Counted from the first letter of the stretch, positions 1-5,500 are shown. The stretch: DNA of 5,639 nt from Candidatus Levyibacteriota bacterium (GCA_003173995.1 PRDT01000088.1:1-5639); one strand, 5' to 3'. Notes: generated by a model from the sequence alone, not told the origin. A program made the numbers and translations.

Positions 1-2
1 AG

Positions 3-1502
3 ACACTCCAGCTCCTCACAGAAGGCAAAGAAGGAGACGTCCTTATTTTTATGCCTGGAAGAAATGAGATAGATAGGACAGAAGAAGCATTAGTTCGGAT
101 GCTGCCTGTCCCAGAAGATACAGAGATTATCAAAATAACGGGTGGAGATAGTCAGGAAAATCCTTATGAAAAAATTCAACATCGAAAGCGAGGCAAGCGA
201 CATATTTATATTGCAACAGATGCAGCCGAAACTTCCATTACTATTCCTGACATTAAAATGGTTATTGATGCTGGACTCATGAAAAGAATGGTCTATGATA
301 AAGAAACAAGGCTTACAACTCTTGAGACACTCCCCCACACCAAGGCAAATTGGCGGCAGCGTAAAGGACGTGCTGGAAGAACTTCAGAAGGCGATGCCTA
401 TGCTCTCTTTACTCAACGAGAGCTCGATAGTCGTCCAGAGCATCAAGTAGCAGAATTTCTTCGCTCGGACTTAACTCCACAAATCCTTCGCATGAAAGCA
501 GCAGGGATAGATGACGTTGTTAATTTTGATTATATAGAACATCCAGGCGAAGCCACCATTATTCAAGCGATAAGGTCACTTCAATTATTAGGTGCGCTTG
601 ACGAACATGGAGCAATAACAGAGATTGGAAGAATTATGTCAGAAATTGATGAAGACCCACATTTTGCTCGTATGCTTATTGAGGGACAACGACGAGATTG
701 TCTTGACGGCGTTATGGTATTGATAGGGCTTATGAAGGCAAAAGACTCTCCTTTTTTCTTTGATCGTAAAAGTGAAAGGTTTCAAAGCAAATATGGACAA
801 TTTTTCCACCCCCAATCTGATTTTTTAACGTTTATCAAGGTATGGAATGAATACGCCAATATACCTGCTGAGAATCGTGCTGCCTGGTTACAGGAAAATG
901 GATTAAAAGGAAGTGTACTTTCAGAAATTCGTCGAACAAGGAGAGATCTTCTTCAAGATTTGGCCAACTCCAAACTTCCGCCGCAAGCTATCCCACTGGA
1001 TGCACAAGTTGAGCAGAATTTGTACTTATCAATTGCGTCAGGACTTATGGATAGGGTACTTGTCAGAACAGGCTCAAGGGAATATAGTCTTCAGACAGGT
1101 GGACTTGGCAATATACGTCTCGATGCAACCACTGTCTTTGCAGGCCAGTGGCCATCCTCATTATTCGTAGGTAAGTTGAAAAGCAGTAAAGCTGCAAATT
1201 CACGCACTGCCAACTCTTTCGCTTCAGTACTTATGTCATATAATGAAACTCTCTTAAGAGAGTCATTCCCTTATCTCAATATCCTTCAACCAAAACCAGT
1301 ATCAGAGAGTGGGACAAGGGATGAGTCTAGGATACATGAAGACTCTCTCAGACAAGAGCTTTCCGCTATTTCATATGCTCCTCCAATCCCTGGGTTACCG
1401 CTCAGAATGAAAGAGCAGCAACCAACAACCTGGTTGGGAAAAATAGGATATTTCTTAAAAAATCTAAATAATAGAATACTCAAATTTCTCTTTGGGGCAT
1501 AA
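3..1502 (+). CDS. DEAH-box ATP-dependent RNA helicase, HrpA-like (5' end outside window)
   Basis: The frame is open from base 3, so the ATG at 51 is an internal methionine: the residues before it (GDVLIF) and the MPGRNEI that follows form helicase motif IV. About 499 residues are visible. Motif V (ATDAAETSITIPDI) is at residues 71-84 and motif VI (QRKGRAGR) at 119-126; these belong to the second RecA-like domain of DEAH helicases. An HA2-type helical domain follows (about 150-240: DLTPQILRMKAAGI, LQLLGALDEHG, ITEIGRIMSEIDEDPHFARM), then an OB-fold-like region (about 340-420). Walker A and DEAH boxes must lie upstream. HrpA-type enzymes use ATP to remodel RNA or ribonucleoprotein in the cytoplasm. 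The tail after the OB-like region is short, so this is not the long (about 1300 residue) proteobacterial HrpA form. A basic, hydrophobic C-terminus ends at TAA. The family call is firm; the subfamily and substrate are not. Confidence 0.93.
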   Translation, partial: TLQLLTEGKEGDVLIFMPGRNEIDRTEEALVRMLPVPEDTEIIKITGGDSQENPYEKIQHRKRGKRHIYIATDAAETSITIPDIKMVIDAGLMKRMVYDKETRLTTLETLPHTKANWRQRKGRAGRTSEGDAYALFTQRELDSRPEHQVAEFLRSDLTPQILRMKAAGIDDVVNFDYIEHPGEATIIQAIRSLQLLGALDEHGAITEIGRIMSEIDEDPHFARMLIEGQRRDCLDGVMVLIGLMKAKDSPFFFDRKSERFQSKYGQFFHPQSDFLTFIKVWNEYANIPAENRAAWLQENGLKGSVLSEIRRTRRDLLQDLANSKLPPQAIPLDAQVEQNLYLSIASGLMDRVLVRTGSREYSLQTGGLGNIRLDATTVFAGQWPSSLFVGKLKSSKAANSRTANSFASVLMSYNETLLRESFPYLNILQPKPVSESGTRDESRIHEDSLRQELSAISYAPPIPGLPLRMKEQQPTTWLGKIGYFLKNLNNRILKFLFGA

Positions 1503-1518
1503 AGGTTGTTTTCTCTAA

Positions 1519-1547
1519 TTGGAAAAAATAGTCATTTTTGGTAAAAT
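1519..1547 (+). promoter_or_regulatory. Sigma-70-type promoter of tRNA-Gly
   Basis: The -35 is TTGGAA (1519-1524, 4 of 6 consensus). A 17-nt spacer leads to the -10, TAAAAT (1542-1547, 5 of 6), which is preceded by TGG and so is of the extended -10 type. The predicted start near 1554 lies a few bases before the mature tRNA 5' end. The tRNA can therefore be transcribed independently of the helicase gene. Confidence 0.65.
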
Positions 1548-1557
1548 AACAAATACT

Positions 1558-1633
1558 GCGGGCGTAGTTCACCGGCTAGAATGTCTCCTTGCCAAGGAGA
1601 ATGTAGTGGGTTCGACTCCCATCGCCCGCTCCA
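1558..1633 (+). tRNA. tRNA-Gly (anticodon GCC)
   Basis: The sequence folds into a complete cloverleaf. The acceptor stem is GCGGGCG/CGCCCGC (7 perfect pairs). The D stem is GTTC/GAAT with one G-U pair. The anticodon stem is TCTCC/GGAGA around loop TTGCCAA, giving anticodon GCC, which reads GGC and GGT. The T arm is GTGGG-TTCGACT-CCCAT. The discriminator base is T at 1630 and CCA is encoded at 1631-1633. The last 17 bases plus four downstream bases recur at 2828-2848. Confidence 0.97.
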
Positions 1634-1637
1634 GAAA
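1617..1637 (+). repeat. 21-bp direct repeat, left copy (3' end of tRNA-Gly)
   Basis: This segment covers the 3' side of the T stem, the 3' strand of the acceptor stem, the discriminator, CCA and GAAA. It is identical over 21 bases to 2828-2848. Its position at a tRNA 3' end is the classical location of an attachment site used by tyrosine-recombinase elements. The repeat is seen in the sequence; the att role is inferred. Confidence 0.9.
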
Positions 1638-1665
1638 TATTTATAGCACCCCTCATCATAGAATC

Positions 1666-1694
1666 TTGACCACACGATTCTTATAGGATATAAT
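1666..1694 (+). promoter_or_regulatory. Near-consensus sigma-70 promoter of the 371-residue protein gene
   Basis: The -35 is TTGACC (5 of 6), the spacer is exactly 17 nt, and the -10 is a perfect TATAAT (1689-1694). The ATG begins at 1703, only 8 nt past the -10, so the expected start of transcription coincides with or falls within about three bases of the start codon. This predicts a leaderless mRNA, consistent with the lack of any Shine-Dalgarno there. Confidence 0.8.
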
Positions 1695-1702
1695 AATCAG
1701 TA

Positions 1703-2818
1703 ATGTCCTTACACGAAGACGCCCCAGGTTTAGGTAAAAACCCTGCAGCAATGTCAGGAGCTGATTTTCTTTCTCAAATAACAGAACAAGGAACATCCCC
1801 AAGTTTTACGCAAGATGCTCTAAATGCGCTTAATAGAGCCTACTATACACACAGATATGCTTTTCGTGACGTGAGCTACAATTTTTTCACCGGGCGCAAT
1901 TTCCAAACAGTTTTATCTAACGAGATTGAAAGACTAAACTTAGGAACGGACTTGCGAATTAAAGAATTATCAAATGGGCCAGCAATTCGCTGGGAACATC
2001 TAAGATATCCCCTTCTTTATGGAAATACACATGTTATTCTTACAGATTTTGATATTTCTCTCCTCCCAACAGACGAGCAGTTAGTAAGGAAGAGACTCGA
2101 TCCACAACATTTTTCGCGTGAGGTATATAGTCTTACAGACGTTATGCCTACATTACCGACAGAAGAAAGAGTAGATCTTATGCTTATTACATATGGATTT
2201 GACAGTATCTGGCTCCCTCAAGATATAAGATATGTTAAAAACGGAGACACATGGTACCAAACACTCTACAGACTTAACATACCAGAAAATCTTGCTTTTG
2301 AAGAGCAAGAGCAAATACGTGCAGTTTTGAGAGGAGAAGTTGACAGCAATTCTATTCCTCTTCGTCTACTTGCAGCTGTTGAGATAGAAGAAAGCTTGGA
2401 GGAAGTAGATATGACTACTCGGTCATTTGGACAGCAAATCTTGAATAGATACGGTCATTTAGAGACTGCTGCAATTAATGTACCTGGAGGTTTAATCCAA
2501 AGAGTCATAGAAGCATTTGATAATCAAATTGCAGAAGGAGGAGCATTTATTATCGGTGATACTGCAGTTGATGATCAACGTGGTTATAGTGCCAATACAA
2601 ACAGTCCTGCTAAAAGTTATTTGAAATTGCCTGAAGGTGCAATATATAGGCAAGATGACTATGGTCTCGCCAAGGCAATCCTTGAAGACCTGGGTTATGA
2701 TGTAGAGATACAAAATGCTGTTCAAGGGCCTTTTAAATACATTTTTAGTGAAATGGTTCAGCAAACAACAAAAGATGAGCTGATGATGACAATACGAAGA
2801 AAAAAATCACAAATTTGA
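1703..2818 (+). CDS. Uncharacterised 371-residue protein, possible degenerate class I SAM methyltransferase
   Basis: I do not recognise a named family. The order of elements resembles a Rossmann-type methyltransferase. Residues 85-95 (RIKELSNGPA) sit where motif I (E/D-x-G-x-G) would be but lack the full glycine pattern. Residues 109-116 (THVILTDF) resemble the acidic end of strand 2, 157-168 (VDLMLITYGFDS) resemble motif IV, 274-286 (NQIAEGGAFIIGD) resemble the strand 5 'GG..ii.D' motif, and 324-335 (AILEDLGYDVEI) resemble the final 'L..G(F/Y).V' element. There is no signal peptide or membrane segment, so it is predicted cytoplasmic. The N-terminus is polar and the C-terminus basic (RRKKSQI), ending at TGA. 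The ATG is set by the promoter 8 nt upstream and by the absence of a Shine-Dalgarno. It is the sole gene between the tRNA-Gly and a copy of the tRNA 3' end. It shows no recombinase catalytic pattern. The methyltransferase suggestion is weak to moderate; that the gene is real is fairly sure. Confidence 0.8.
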   Translation: MSLHEDAPGLGKNPAAMSGADFLSQITEQGTSPSFTQDALNALNRAYYTHRYAFRDVSYNFFTGRNFQTVLSNEIERLNLGTDLRIKELSNGPAIRWEHLRYPLLYGNTHVILTDFDISLLPTDEQLVRKRLDPQHFSREVYSLTDVMPTLPTEERVDLMLITYGFDSIWLPQDIRYVKNGDTWYQTLYRLNIPENLAFEEQEQIRAVLRGEVDSNSIPLRLLAAVEIEESLEEVDMTTRSFGQQILNRYGHLETAAINVPGGLIQRVIEAFDNQIAEGGAFIIGDTAVDDQRGYSANTNSPAKSYLKLPEGAIYRQDDYGLAKAILEDLGYDVEIQNAVQGPFKYIFSEMVQQTTKDELMMTIRRKKSQI

Positions 2819-2827
2819 GGTAACAAT

Positions 2828-2848
2828 TCCCATCGCCCGCTCCAGAAA
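2828..2848 (+). repeat. 21-bp direct repeat, right copy (tRNA-Gly 3' end remnant)
   Basis: This is an exact copy of 1617-1637, starting 9 bp after the TGA of the preceding gene. Upstream of it the sequence does not form tRNA arms: the acceptor 5' strand, D arm and anticodon arm are absent, so it is not a functional tRNA gene. It is best read as the second attachment-site half or as a duplication scar. Confidence 0.9.
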
Positions 2849-2939
2849 GAATATTTTAAGAGCCTTATAGTTTCATCTATAACTCCCAAATTGTTTTGTA
2901 TTATACGTGTGTAAACTGAATCACAAAAACTTCCCTTTC

Positions 2940-2959
2940 AAGTCACTGGAGCTTGACTT
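2940..2959. promoter_or_regulatory. Inverted repeat over the -35 box, candidate operator
   Basis: AAGTCA (2940-2945) and TGACTT (2954-2959) form a perfect 6-bp inverted repeat with an 8-nt centre. The right arm overlaps the -35 hexamer TTGACT (2953-2958) of the promoter for the envelope gene cluster. A bound protein would compete with RNA polymerase here. No T-run follows, so it is not a terminator. The regulator is unknown. Confidence 0.35.
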
Positions 2960-2981
2960 CAGTCCTATAGTGTGATAGAAT
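2953..2981 (+). promoter_or_regulatory. Extended -10 promoter of the envelope gene cluster
   Basis: The -35 is TTGACT (5 of 6), the spacer is 17 nt, and the -10 is TAGAAT (2976-2981, 5 of 6) preceded by TGA, an extended -10. Transcription should begin near 2988, giving a leader of about 33 nt before the ATG at 3021. The leader contains a small inverted repeat (TAGGC/GCCTA) but no clear Shine-Dalgarno. The rest of 2849-2939 is AT-rich and shows no gene. Confidence 0.75.
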
Positions 2982-3020
2982 TACCTTCTAGGCTTGGATA
3001 CTCAGGCCTAAAGAATAGAT

Positions 3021-3665
3021 ATGTTCCCTATACTTTTTGGTGCTATATTGGCGCTTTCTGTACAAACAACATCTTCAGCCTCACTTTTACCTGCGGCTGA
3101 GTCTACTATCGTGGCTGAGAAGCAGTATTCTCTTTTGGATAGATATGCTGATAAGTCAGTGAATGATGTCTTTTCAGAGAATATTCTTCTTACTCTTGCC
3201 TATTTAAGAGGTACAGCCAAAGAAAATGAGCCTGTGGATTGGTCAAAAATTACAAAAGACTTTACCTTTGCTTTTACCCTTGAACCTGGGCAAACATTTG
3301 CTTTCCATGACCAGGTTTTACCAGAGTTTGGAAGGTCAGTAGCTCTTACAACAAATGCCCATTTTGATAGTGCAGAAGGATTTAAATCTGATGGATGGTT
3401 GGTTGCGGATGGTGTCTGCCATTTAGCATCATTTCTTAATGTGGTTGCAAAGAATGCTGGGCTTGATGTTGTTGCTCCTACCGCTCATGATTTTGCAGCT
3501 ATTCCTGATGTTCCAAGAGAAAATGGAACTGCTATCTACTATACACCAGATAATCCTTCTACAAGTAAACTTCAGAATCTCTATATTACTAATACATTTT
3601 CTTATCCTGTAAAGTTTGTGTTTACCTATAAAAATAATGCACTAGATATTACCGTTGAAAAGTAA
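3021..3665 (+). CDS. Secreted VanW-domain protein
   Basis: This is a 214-residue VanW-family protein. A hydrophobic N-terminus (about residues 1-20, FPILFGAILALSV then small residues TTSSASLL) looks like an export signal, though without the usual positive start. Residues 46-63 (SVNDVFSENILLTLAYLR) lead into the VanW core (about 81-210). The core has the 'FTLEPGQTFAFHD' strand, 'DGVCHLASFLNVVAKNAGL' in place of the family's GG-x-CQ-x-S segment, a conserved H156 (TAHDF), and 'LQNLYITNTFSYPVKFVF' near the end. VanW proteins were named from vancomycin-resistance clusters. Their biochemical role is not settled; an extracytoplasmic, wall-related role is inferred here from the adjacent L,D-transpeptidase. 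An in-frame TAA at 3009-3011 leaves ATG 3021 as the only reasonable start. No Shine-Dalgarno is seen. The gene ends with tandem stops TAATAA and is followed by a 44-bp gap. Confidence 0.88.
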   Translation: MFPILFGAILALSVQTTSSASLLPAAESTIVAEKQYSLLDRYADKSVNDVFSENILLTLAYLRGTAKENEPVDWSKITKDFTFAFTLEPGQTFAFHDQVLPEFGRSVALTTNAHFDSAEGFKSDGWLVADGVCHLASFLNVVAKNAGLDVVAPTAHDFAAIPDVPRENGTAIYYTPDNPSTSKLQNLYITNTFSYPVKFVFTYKNNALDITVEK

Positions 3666-3674
3666 TAATTTTCC

Positions 3675-3703
3675 TTTACATTTCCTCTGTCTCGTATTAC
3701 GCT
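3675..3703 (+). promoter_or_regulatory. Weak possible promoter before the L,D-transpeptidase gene
   Basis: TTTACA (3675-3680, 5 of 6) is followed after 17 nt by TACGCT (3698-3703, 3 of 6, but keeping the key T-A and final T). The GTG start lies 6 nt downstream, so a transcript from here would be leaderless, resembling the layout at 1666-1703. The poor -10 makes simple read-through from the upstream gene at least as likely. Confidence 0.25.
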
Positions 3704-3709
3704 AAAAGT

Positions 3710-4432
3710 GTGAGTAAGAAAAAAAATTCTCGTAAATCTGCTTTTTCCTTTATTGCACGCTTTATTATAGGAGGCTTTGTGGTTATTAGCGTTGGTATTT
3801 TGACATGGCACCTGTACCCTCAACAAAAAATTGTCGTAGGGTGTGCAAATTCTATTAGTTGTGGCAAAGAATTGTCAGGCAAAATTGAAAACAATGCCTC
3901 AGGAATTTTTCATACAAAAAAAGTTCCTCCTCCTCAAATAAGTGATGTTTTGGGTATTTCCAAGACAGTCCTTGGTGCAACACTCCCACCAGGGGAGAAG
4001 CATATTTATGTTGATCTTGCAAGGCAAATGCTTTATGCATATCAGGGGAAAAATATTGTCATGCAGACACATATTTCATCAGGCAAGTGGAACCCTACGC
4101 CAACAGGGGATTTTACTATTTGGATAAAGCTTCGTGCCACTCGTATGACAGGTGGAGAAGGTGCTGATTTTTATGATCTACCAAATGTGCCGTACGTTAT
4201 GTATTTCTATAACGACGAAGTTGGAAAAGGATTAGGATATAGTTTGCACGGAGCATACTGGCATAATAATTTTGGTCATCCAATGAGTCATGGATGCGTT
4301 AATATGAGAATTACTGATGCTGAGGCTTTGTATAACTGGACAGAACCAGCGACAGATGGAGAGACTACCTATGCAACAGATGATGATCCTGGGACAAAAA
4401 TTACTATTTCTGGTGTAGCGCCAGGACAATAA
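3710..4432 (+). CDS. Membrane-anchored L,D-transpeptidase (YkuD domain)
   Basis: This 240-residue protein has a lysine/arginine-rich N-terminus (SKKKNSRK), one membrane helix (about residues 13-34, FSFIARFIIGGFVVISVGILTW), a stalk of about 60 residues containing two cysteines (C45, C51), and a YkuD catalytic domain (about 97-235). The active-site signature is complete: H180-G181, then S193-H194-G195-C196-V197-N198-M199-R200, with C196 the nucleophile. The preceding strands (HIYVDLARQMLYAYQGK, TPTGDFTIW) are typical of the family. L,D-transpeptidases form 3-3 peptidoglycan crosslinks or attach proteins to the wall, and act outside the membrane; which activity applies here cannot be told. The start is GTG, since the next in-frame ATG is at residue 118 and would remove the anchor. 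No Shine-Dalgarno is seen. The stop is 1 nt from the next start codon, so the two genes are surely co-transcribed. Confidence 0.94.
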   Translation: MSKKKNSRKSAFSFIARFIIGGFVVISVGILTWHLYPQQKIVVGCANSISCGKELSGKIENNASGIFHTKKVPPPQISDVLGISKTVLGATLPPGEKHIYVDLARQMLYAYQGKNIVMQTHISSGKWNPTPTGDFTIWIKLRATRMTGGEGADFYDLPNVPYVMYFYNDEVGKGLGYSLHGAYWHNNFGHPMSHGCVNMRITDAEALYNWTEPATDGETTYATDDDPGTKITISGVAPGQ

Positions 4433-4433
4433 T

Positions 4434-5060
4434 ATGGTTCTTAGACATGAACTCTCAACATTAATGTATATTTTCTTGGCAAGTATTCTTTGCATGTTTA
4501 CGATAATTTGGCTCCATCAACCTCACCCACCAACATCTGTTCATCTTGCCACAACAGCTCTTTTTCCTACTGATACGCCAACTCCTACTCCCTCCCCACA
4601 AGTAACTATGTCTTCACAGACTTCATCAGATGGAATAAAAGAGTTACGTCTTAAAGATGACGGATCTACCTTCTCCTTTACTCTTACTGATACAACAACA
4701 CATGTCGGCTCTGTTATTTTCTTTCAGAAAAGTGGAGATGTGAGTGCGATGAGTATTCCCTTTAATACATTTTCACCAGCAAATACCTACTTTTTCCTGC
4801 AAGAGACGCTGAATGGTCAAACACATTTTTTGGTGTTTAACACGTCAGGTGAAGATTTTGCCAATGGGCAGAAATATCTTGATGTTACCAGTCTTTTCTC
4901 AGCATTTACGTCAGACTATACTATTTCAGATGTCACCGGCTGGGGTAGCGATAGCTTTCTCTATATTAATGTCAAAGCAAGACAAGGAGATGGAAAGGTG
5001 ACATATGGGCTTGATCTTCCTTCTCAGAATTTTTATTCAGTAGGTATTTATTTCCCATAG
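4434..5060 (+). CDS. Membrane-anchored extracytoplasmic protein of unknown function
   Basis: This 208-residue protein matches no family I can name. It has one N-terminal membrane segment (about residues 9-28, TLMYIFLASILCMFTIIWLH), a proline/threonine-rich linker (about 29-65, with TDTPTPTPSP) and a compact C-terminal domain (about 67-208). That domain looks all-beta: alternating polar and hydrophobic stretches such as STFSFTLTD, GSVIFFQKS, HFLVFNTS and DSFLYINVKA. The segment DVTGWGSDSFLYINV resembles a blade of a beta-propeller, but only a few strands are present, far too few for a whole propeller. The anchor and linker place the domain outside the cell. The start is 1 nt after the L,D-transpeptidase stop, with AGGA 7 nt upstream, so translation is probably coupled. 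A shared role at the wall with its neighbours is inferred from this operon alone. It ends at TAG. Confidence 0.82.
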   Translation: MVLRHELSTLMYIFLASILCMFTIIWLHQPHPPTSVHLATTALFPTDTPTPTPSPQVTMSSQTSSDGIKELRLKDDGSTFSFTLTDTTTHVGSVIFFQKSGDVSAMSIPFNTFSPANTYFFLQETLNGQTHFLVFNTSGEDFANGQKYLDVTSLFSAFTSDYTISDVTGWGSDSFLYINVKARQGDGKVTYGLDLPSQNFYSVGIYFP

Positions 5061-5175
5061 GGCTTTTCTTATAGTCTCTGCTAATTAAATTGGTTAGAAT
5101 TCCTTAATGCTCTCAACTCTTTTTTTACTTCTTATTCTCATCTACTAGCTCTTTCATGTCACTTTTTTTCTATTT

Positions 5176-5218
5176 AAAAAATAAAAAACCATTACCTTTT
5201 TGAGGAGATAATGGTTTT
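5176..5218 (-). terminator. Rho-independent terminator of the DUF378 gene
   Basis: Read on the minus strand, AAAACCATTA (5218-5209) pairs perfectly over 10 bases with TAATGGTTTT (5194-5185), with a 14-nt loop that can close further by CCT/AGG. It is followed by a U-rich tract, TTTTTTATTTTTT (5188-5176). It lies 15 bp beyond the stop codon of the minus-strand gene. On the plus strand only TTTT follows the stem, so it would stop rightward transcripts from the envelope cluster poorly. The remaining bases 5061-5175 are T-rich and hold no other feature I can support. Confidence 0.8.
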
Positions 5219-5233
5219 GAAAAATGAATTCCC

Positions 5234-5449
5234 TTATTTCATCATTTTCCCACAAATCTTACAGTCATTCTTATGAGTAATGACGATGTAGACTGTTGCA
5301 AGACCGACCAAAATGTACACCAAGCTCTCTGCCATTGGCCAAGAACCCAAAAGATACATAACGAGATTGAAATTAAAAAGACCAACAAGTCCCCAGTTGA
5401 GTCCTCCAACAAAAAGAAGCAAGTAGGATACAATGTGAAGCCACTTCAT
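5234..5449 (-). CDS. DUF378 family small membrane protein
   Basis: This 71-residue protein has the DUF378 (YuzA-like) pattern: a first membrane helix with the signature GGLNWGLVGLF (about residues 15-25), a short loop, and a second helix (about 42-58, ESLVYILVGLATVYIVI). The family is widespread in bacteria and its function is unknown. The C-terminus is charged and carries Cys-x2-Cys (DCKICGKMMK), which could bind a metal or form a disulfide; no ligand can be named. The start was set at the ATG at 5449, because a consensus Shine-Dalgarno ends 8 nt upstream. An earlier in-frame GTG (5458) lies inside that Shine-Dalgarno and cannot be the start. The gene is a single unit, convergent with the envelope cluster and divergent from tRNA-Gln. 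Confidence 0.93.
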   Translation of the reverse strand: MKWLHIVSYLLLFVGGLNWGLVGLFNFNLVMYLLGSWPMAESLVYILVGLATVYIVITHKNDCKICGKMMK

Positions 5450-5453
5450 TGAT

Positions 5454-5466
5454 ATCACCTCCTTTC
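5454..5466 (-). promoter_or_regulatory. Exceptionally strong Shine-Dalgarno of the DUF378 gene
   Basis: On the minus strand GAAAGGAGGTGAT matches the complement of the usual bacterial 16S rRNA 3' tail over 13 consecutive bases. The AGGAGG core (5463-5458) is 8 nt from the ATG at 5449. This decides the start codon. It contrasts with the other genes in the window, which have weak or no Shine-Dalgarno. Confidence 0.9.
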
Positions 5467-5475
5467 CTATCTTAT

Positions 5476-5500
5476 CTTAGAATAAAACTAATTGTCTAAG
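5476..5500. promoter_or_regulatory. Inverted repeat in the DUF378 upstream region, possible operator
   Basis: CTTAGA (5476-5481) and TCTAAG (5495-5500) form a perfect 6-bp inverted repeat with a 13-nt centre. It overlaps the -10 and spacer of the weak minus-strand promoter candidate. It could be an operator or chance in AT-rich DNA. Confidence 0.25.

Larger units (their letters stand above)
1617..2848 (+). mobile_element. Candidate minimal tRNA-integrated element, one gene, no recombinase
   Basis: Two identical 21-bp copies of the tRNA-Gly 3' end lie 1211 bp apart, the left within the intact tRNA and the right 9 bp past the stop codon of the only enclosed gene. This is the arrangement left by site-specific insertion at a tRNA 3' end: recombination between the copies would remove 1211 bp and leave one intact tRNA. 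The block contains its own promoter and gene. It encodes no integrase, excisionase or replication protein, so it would have to be a decayed remnant or be moved in trans. A segmental duplication or a relic of a second tRNA-Gly gene is the main alternative; weak similarity (TATTTA-like) continues just past both copies, which fits duplication. Confidence 0.4.

Noticed and set aside
51..53. ATG at 51 as the start of the helicase
   Set aside because: The frame is open upstream to base 3 and those residues complete helicase motif IV, so this is an internal methionine of a gene that begins outside the window.
1703..2818. Integrase encoded in the tRNA-bounded block
   Set aside because: The protein shows neither the R...H-x-x-R...Y pattern of tyrosine recombinases nor a serine-recombinase N-terminus.
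2828..2848. A second tRNA-Gly gene
   Set aside because: Only the 3' end is present; no 5' acceptor strand, D arm or anticodon arm can be formed from the upstream sequence.
90..4495. Small overlapping open frames on the opposite strand and in other frames of the main genes
   Set aside because: They lie wholly or mainly within well-supported genes, lack ribosome binding sites and show no recognisable domains.
3..5060. UGA recoded as glycine (as in some CPR lineages)
   Set aside because: No gene reads through an in-frame TGA where homology demands it, and the 371-residue gene ends naturally at TGA.
5061..5175. A terminator for the plus-strand envelope cluster just after its last gene
   Set aside because: The T-run near 5120 has no stable stem before it (only a 4-bp CTAA/TTAG pair); the good hairpin further on is oriented for the minus strand.
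5456..5458. GTG at 5458 as the start of the DUF378 gene
   Set aside because: It overlaps the Shine-Dalgarno core and has no site of its own upstream; the ATG at 5449 has ideal spacing.
5454..5466. Fragment of the 16S rRNA 3' end on the plus strand
   Set aside because: The similarity is the expected complement of a consensus Shine-Dalgarno, placed 8 nt before a DUF378 ATG; there is no other rRNA sequence around it.
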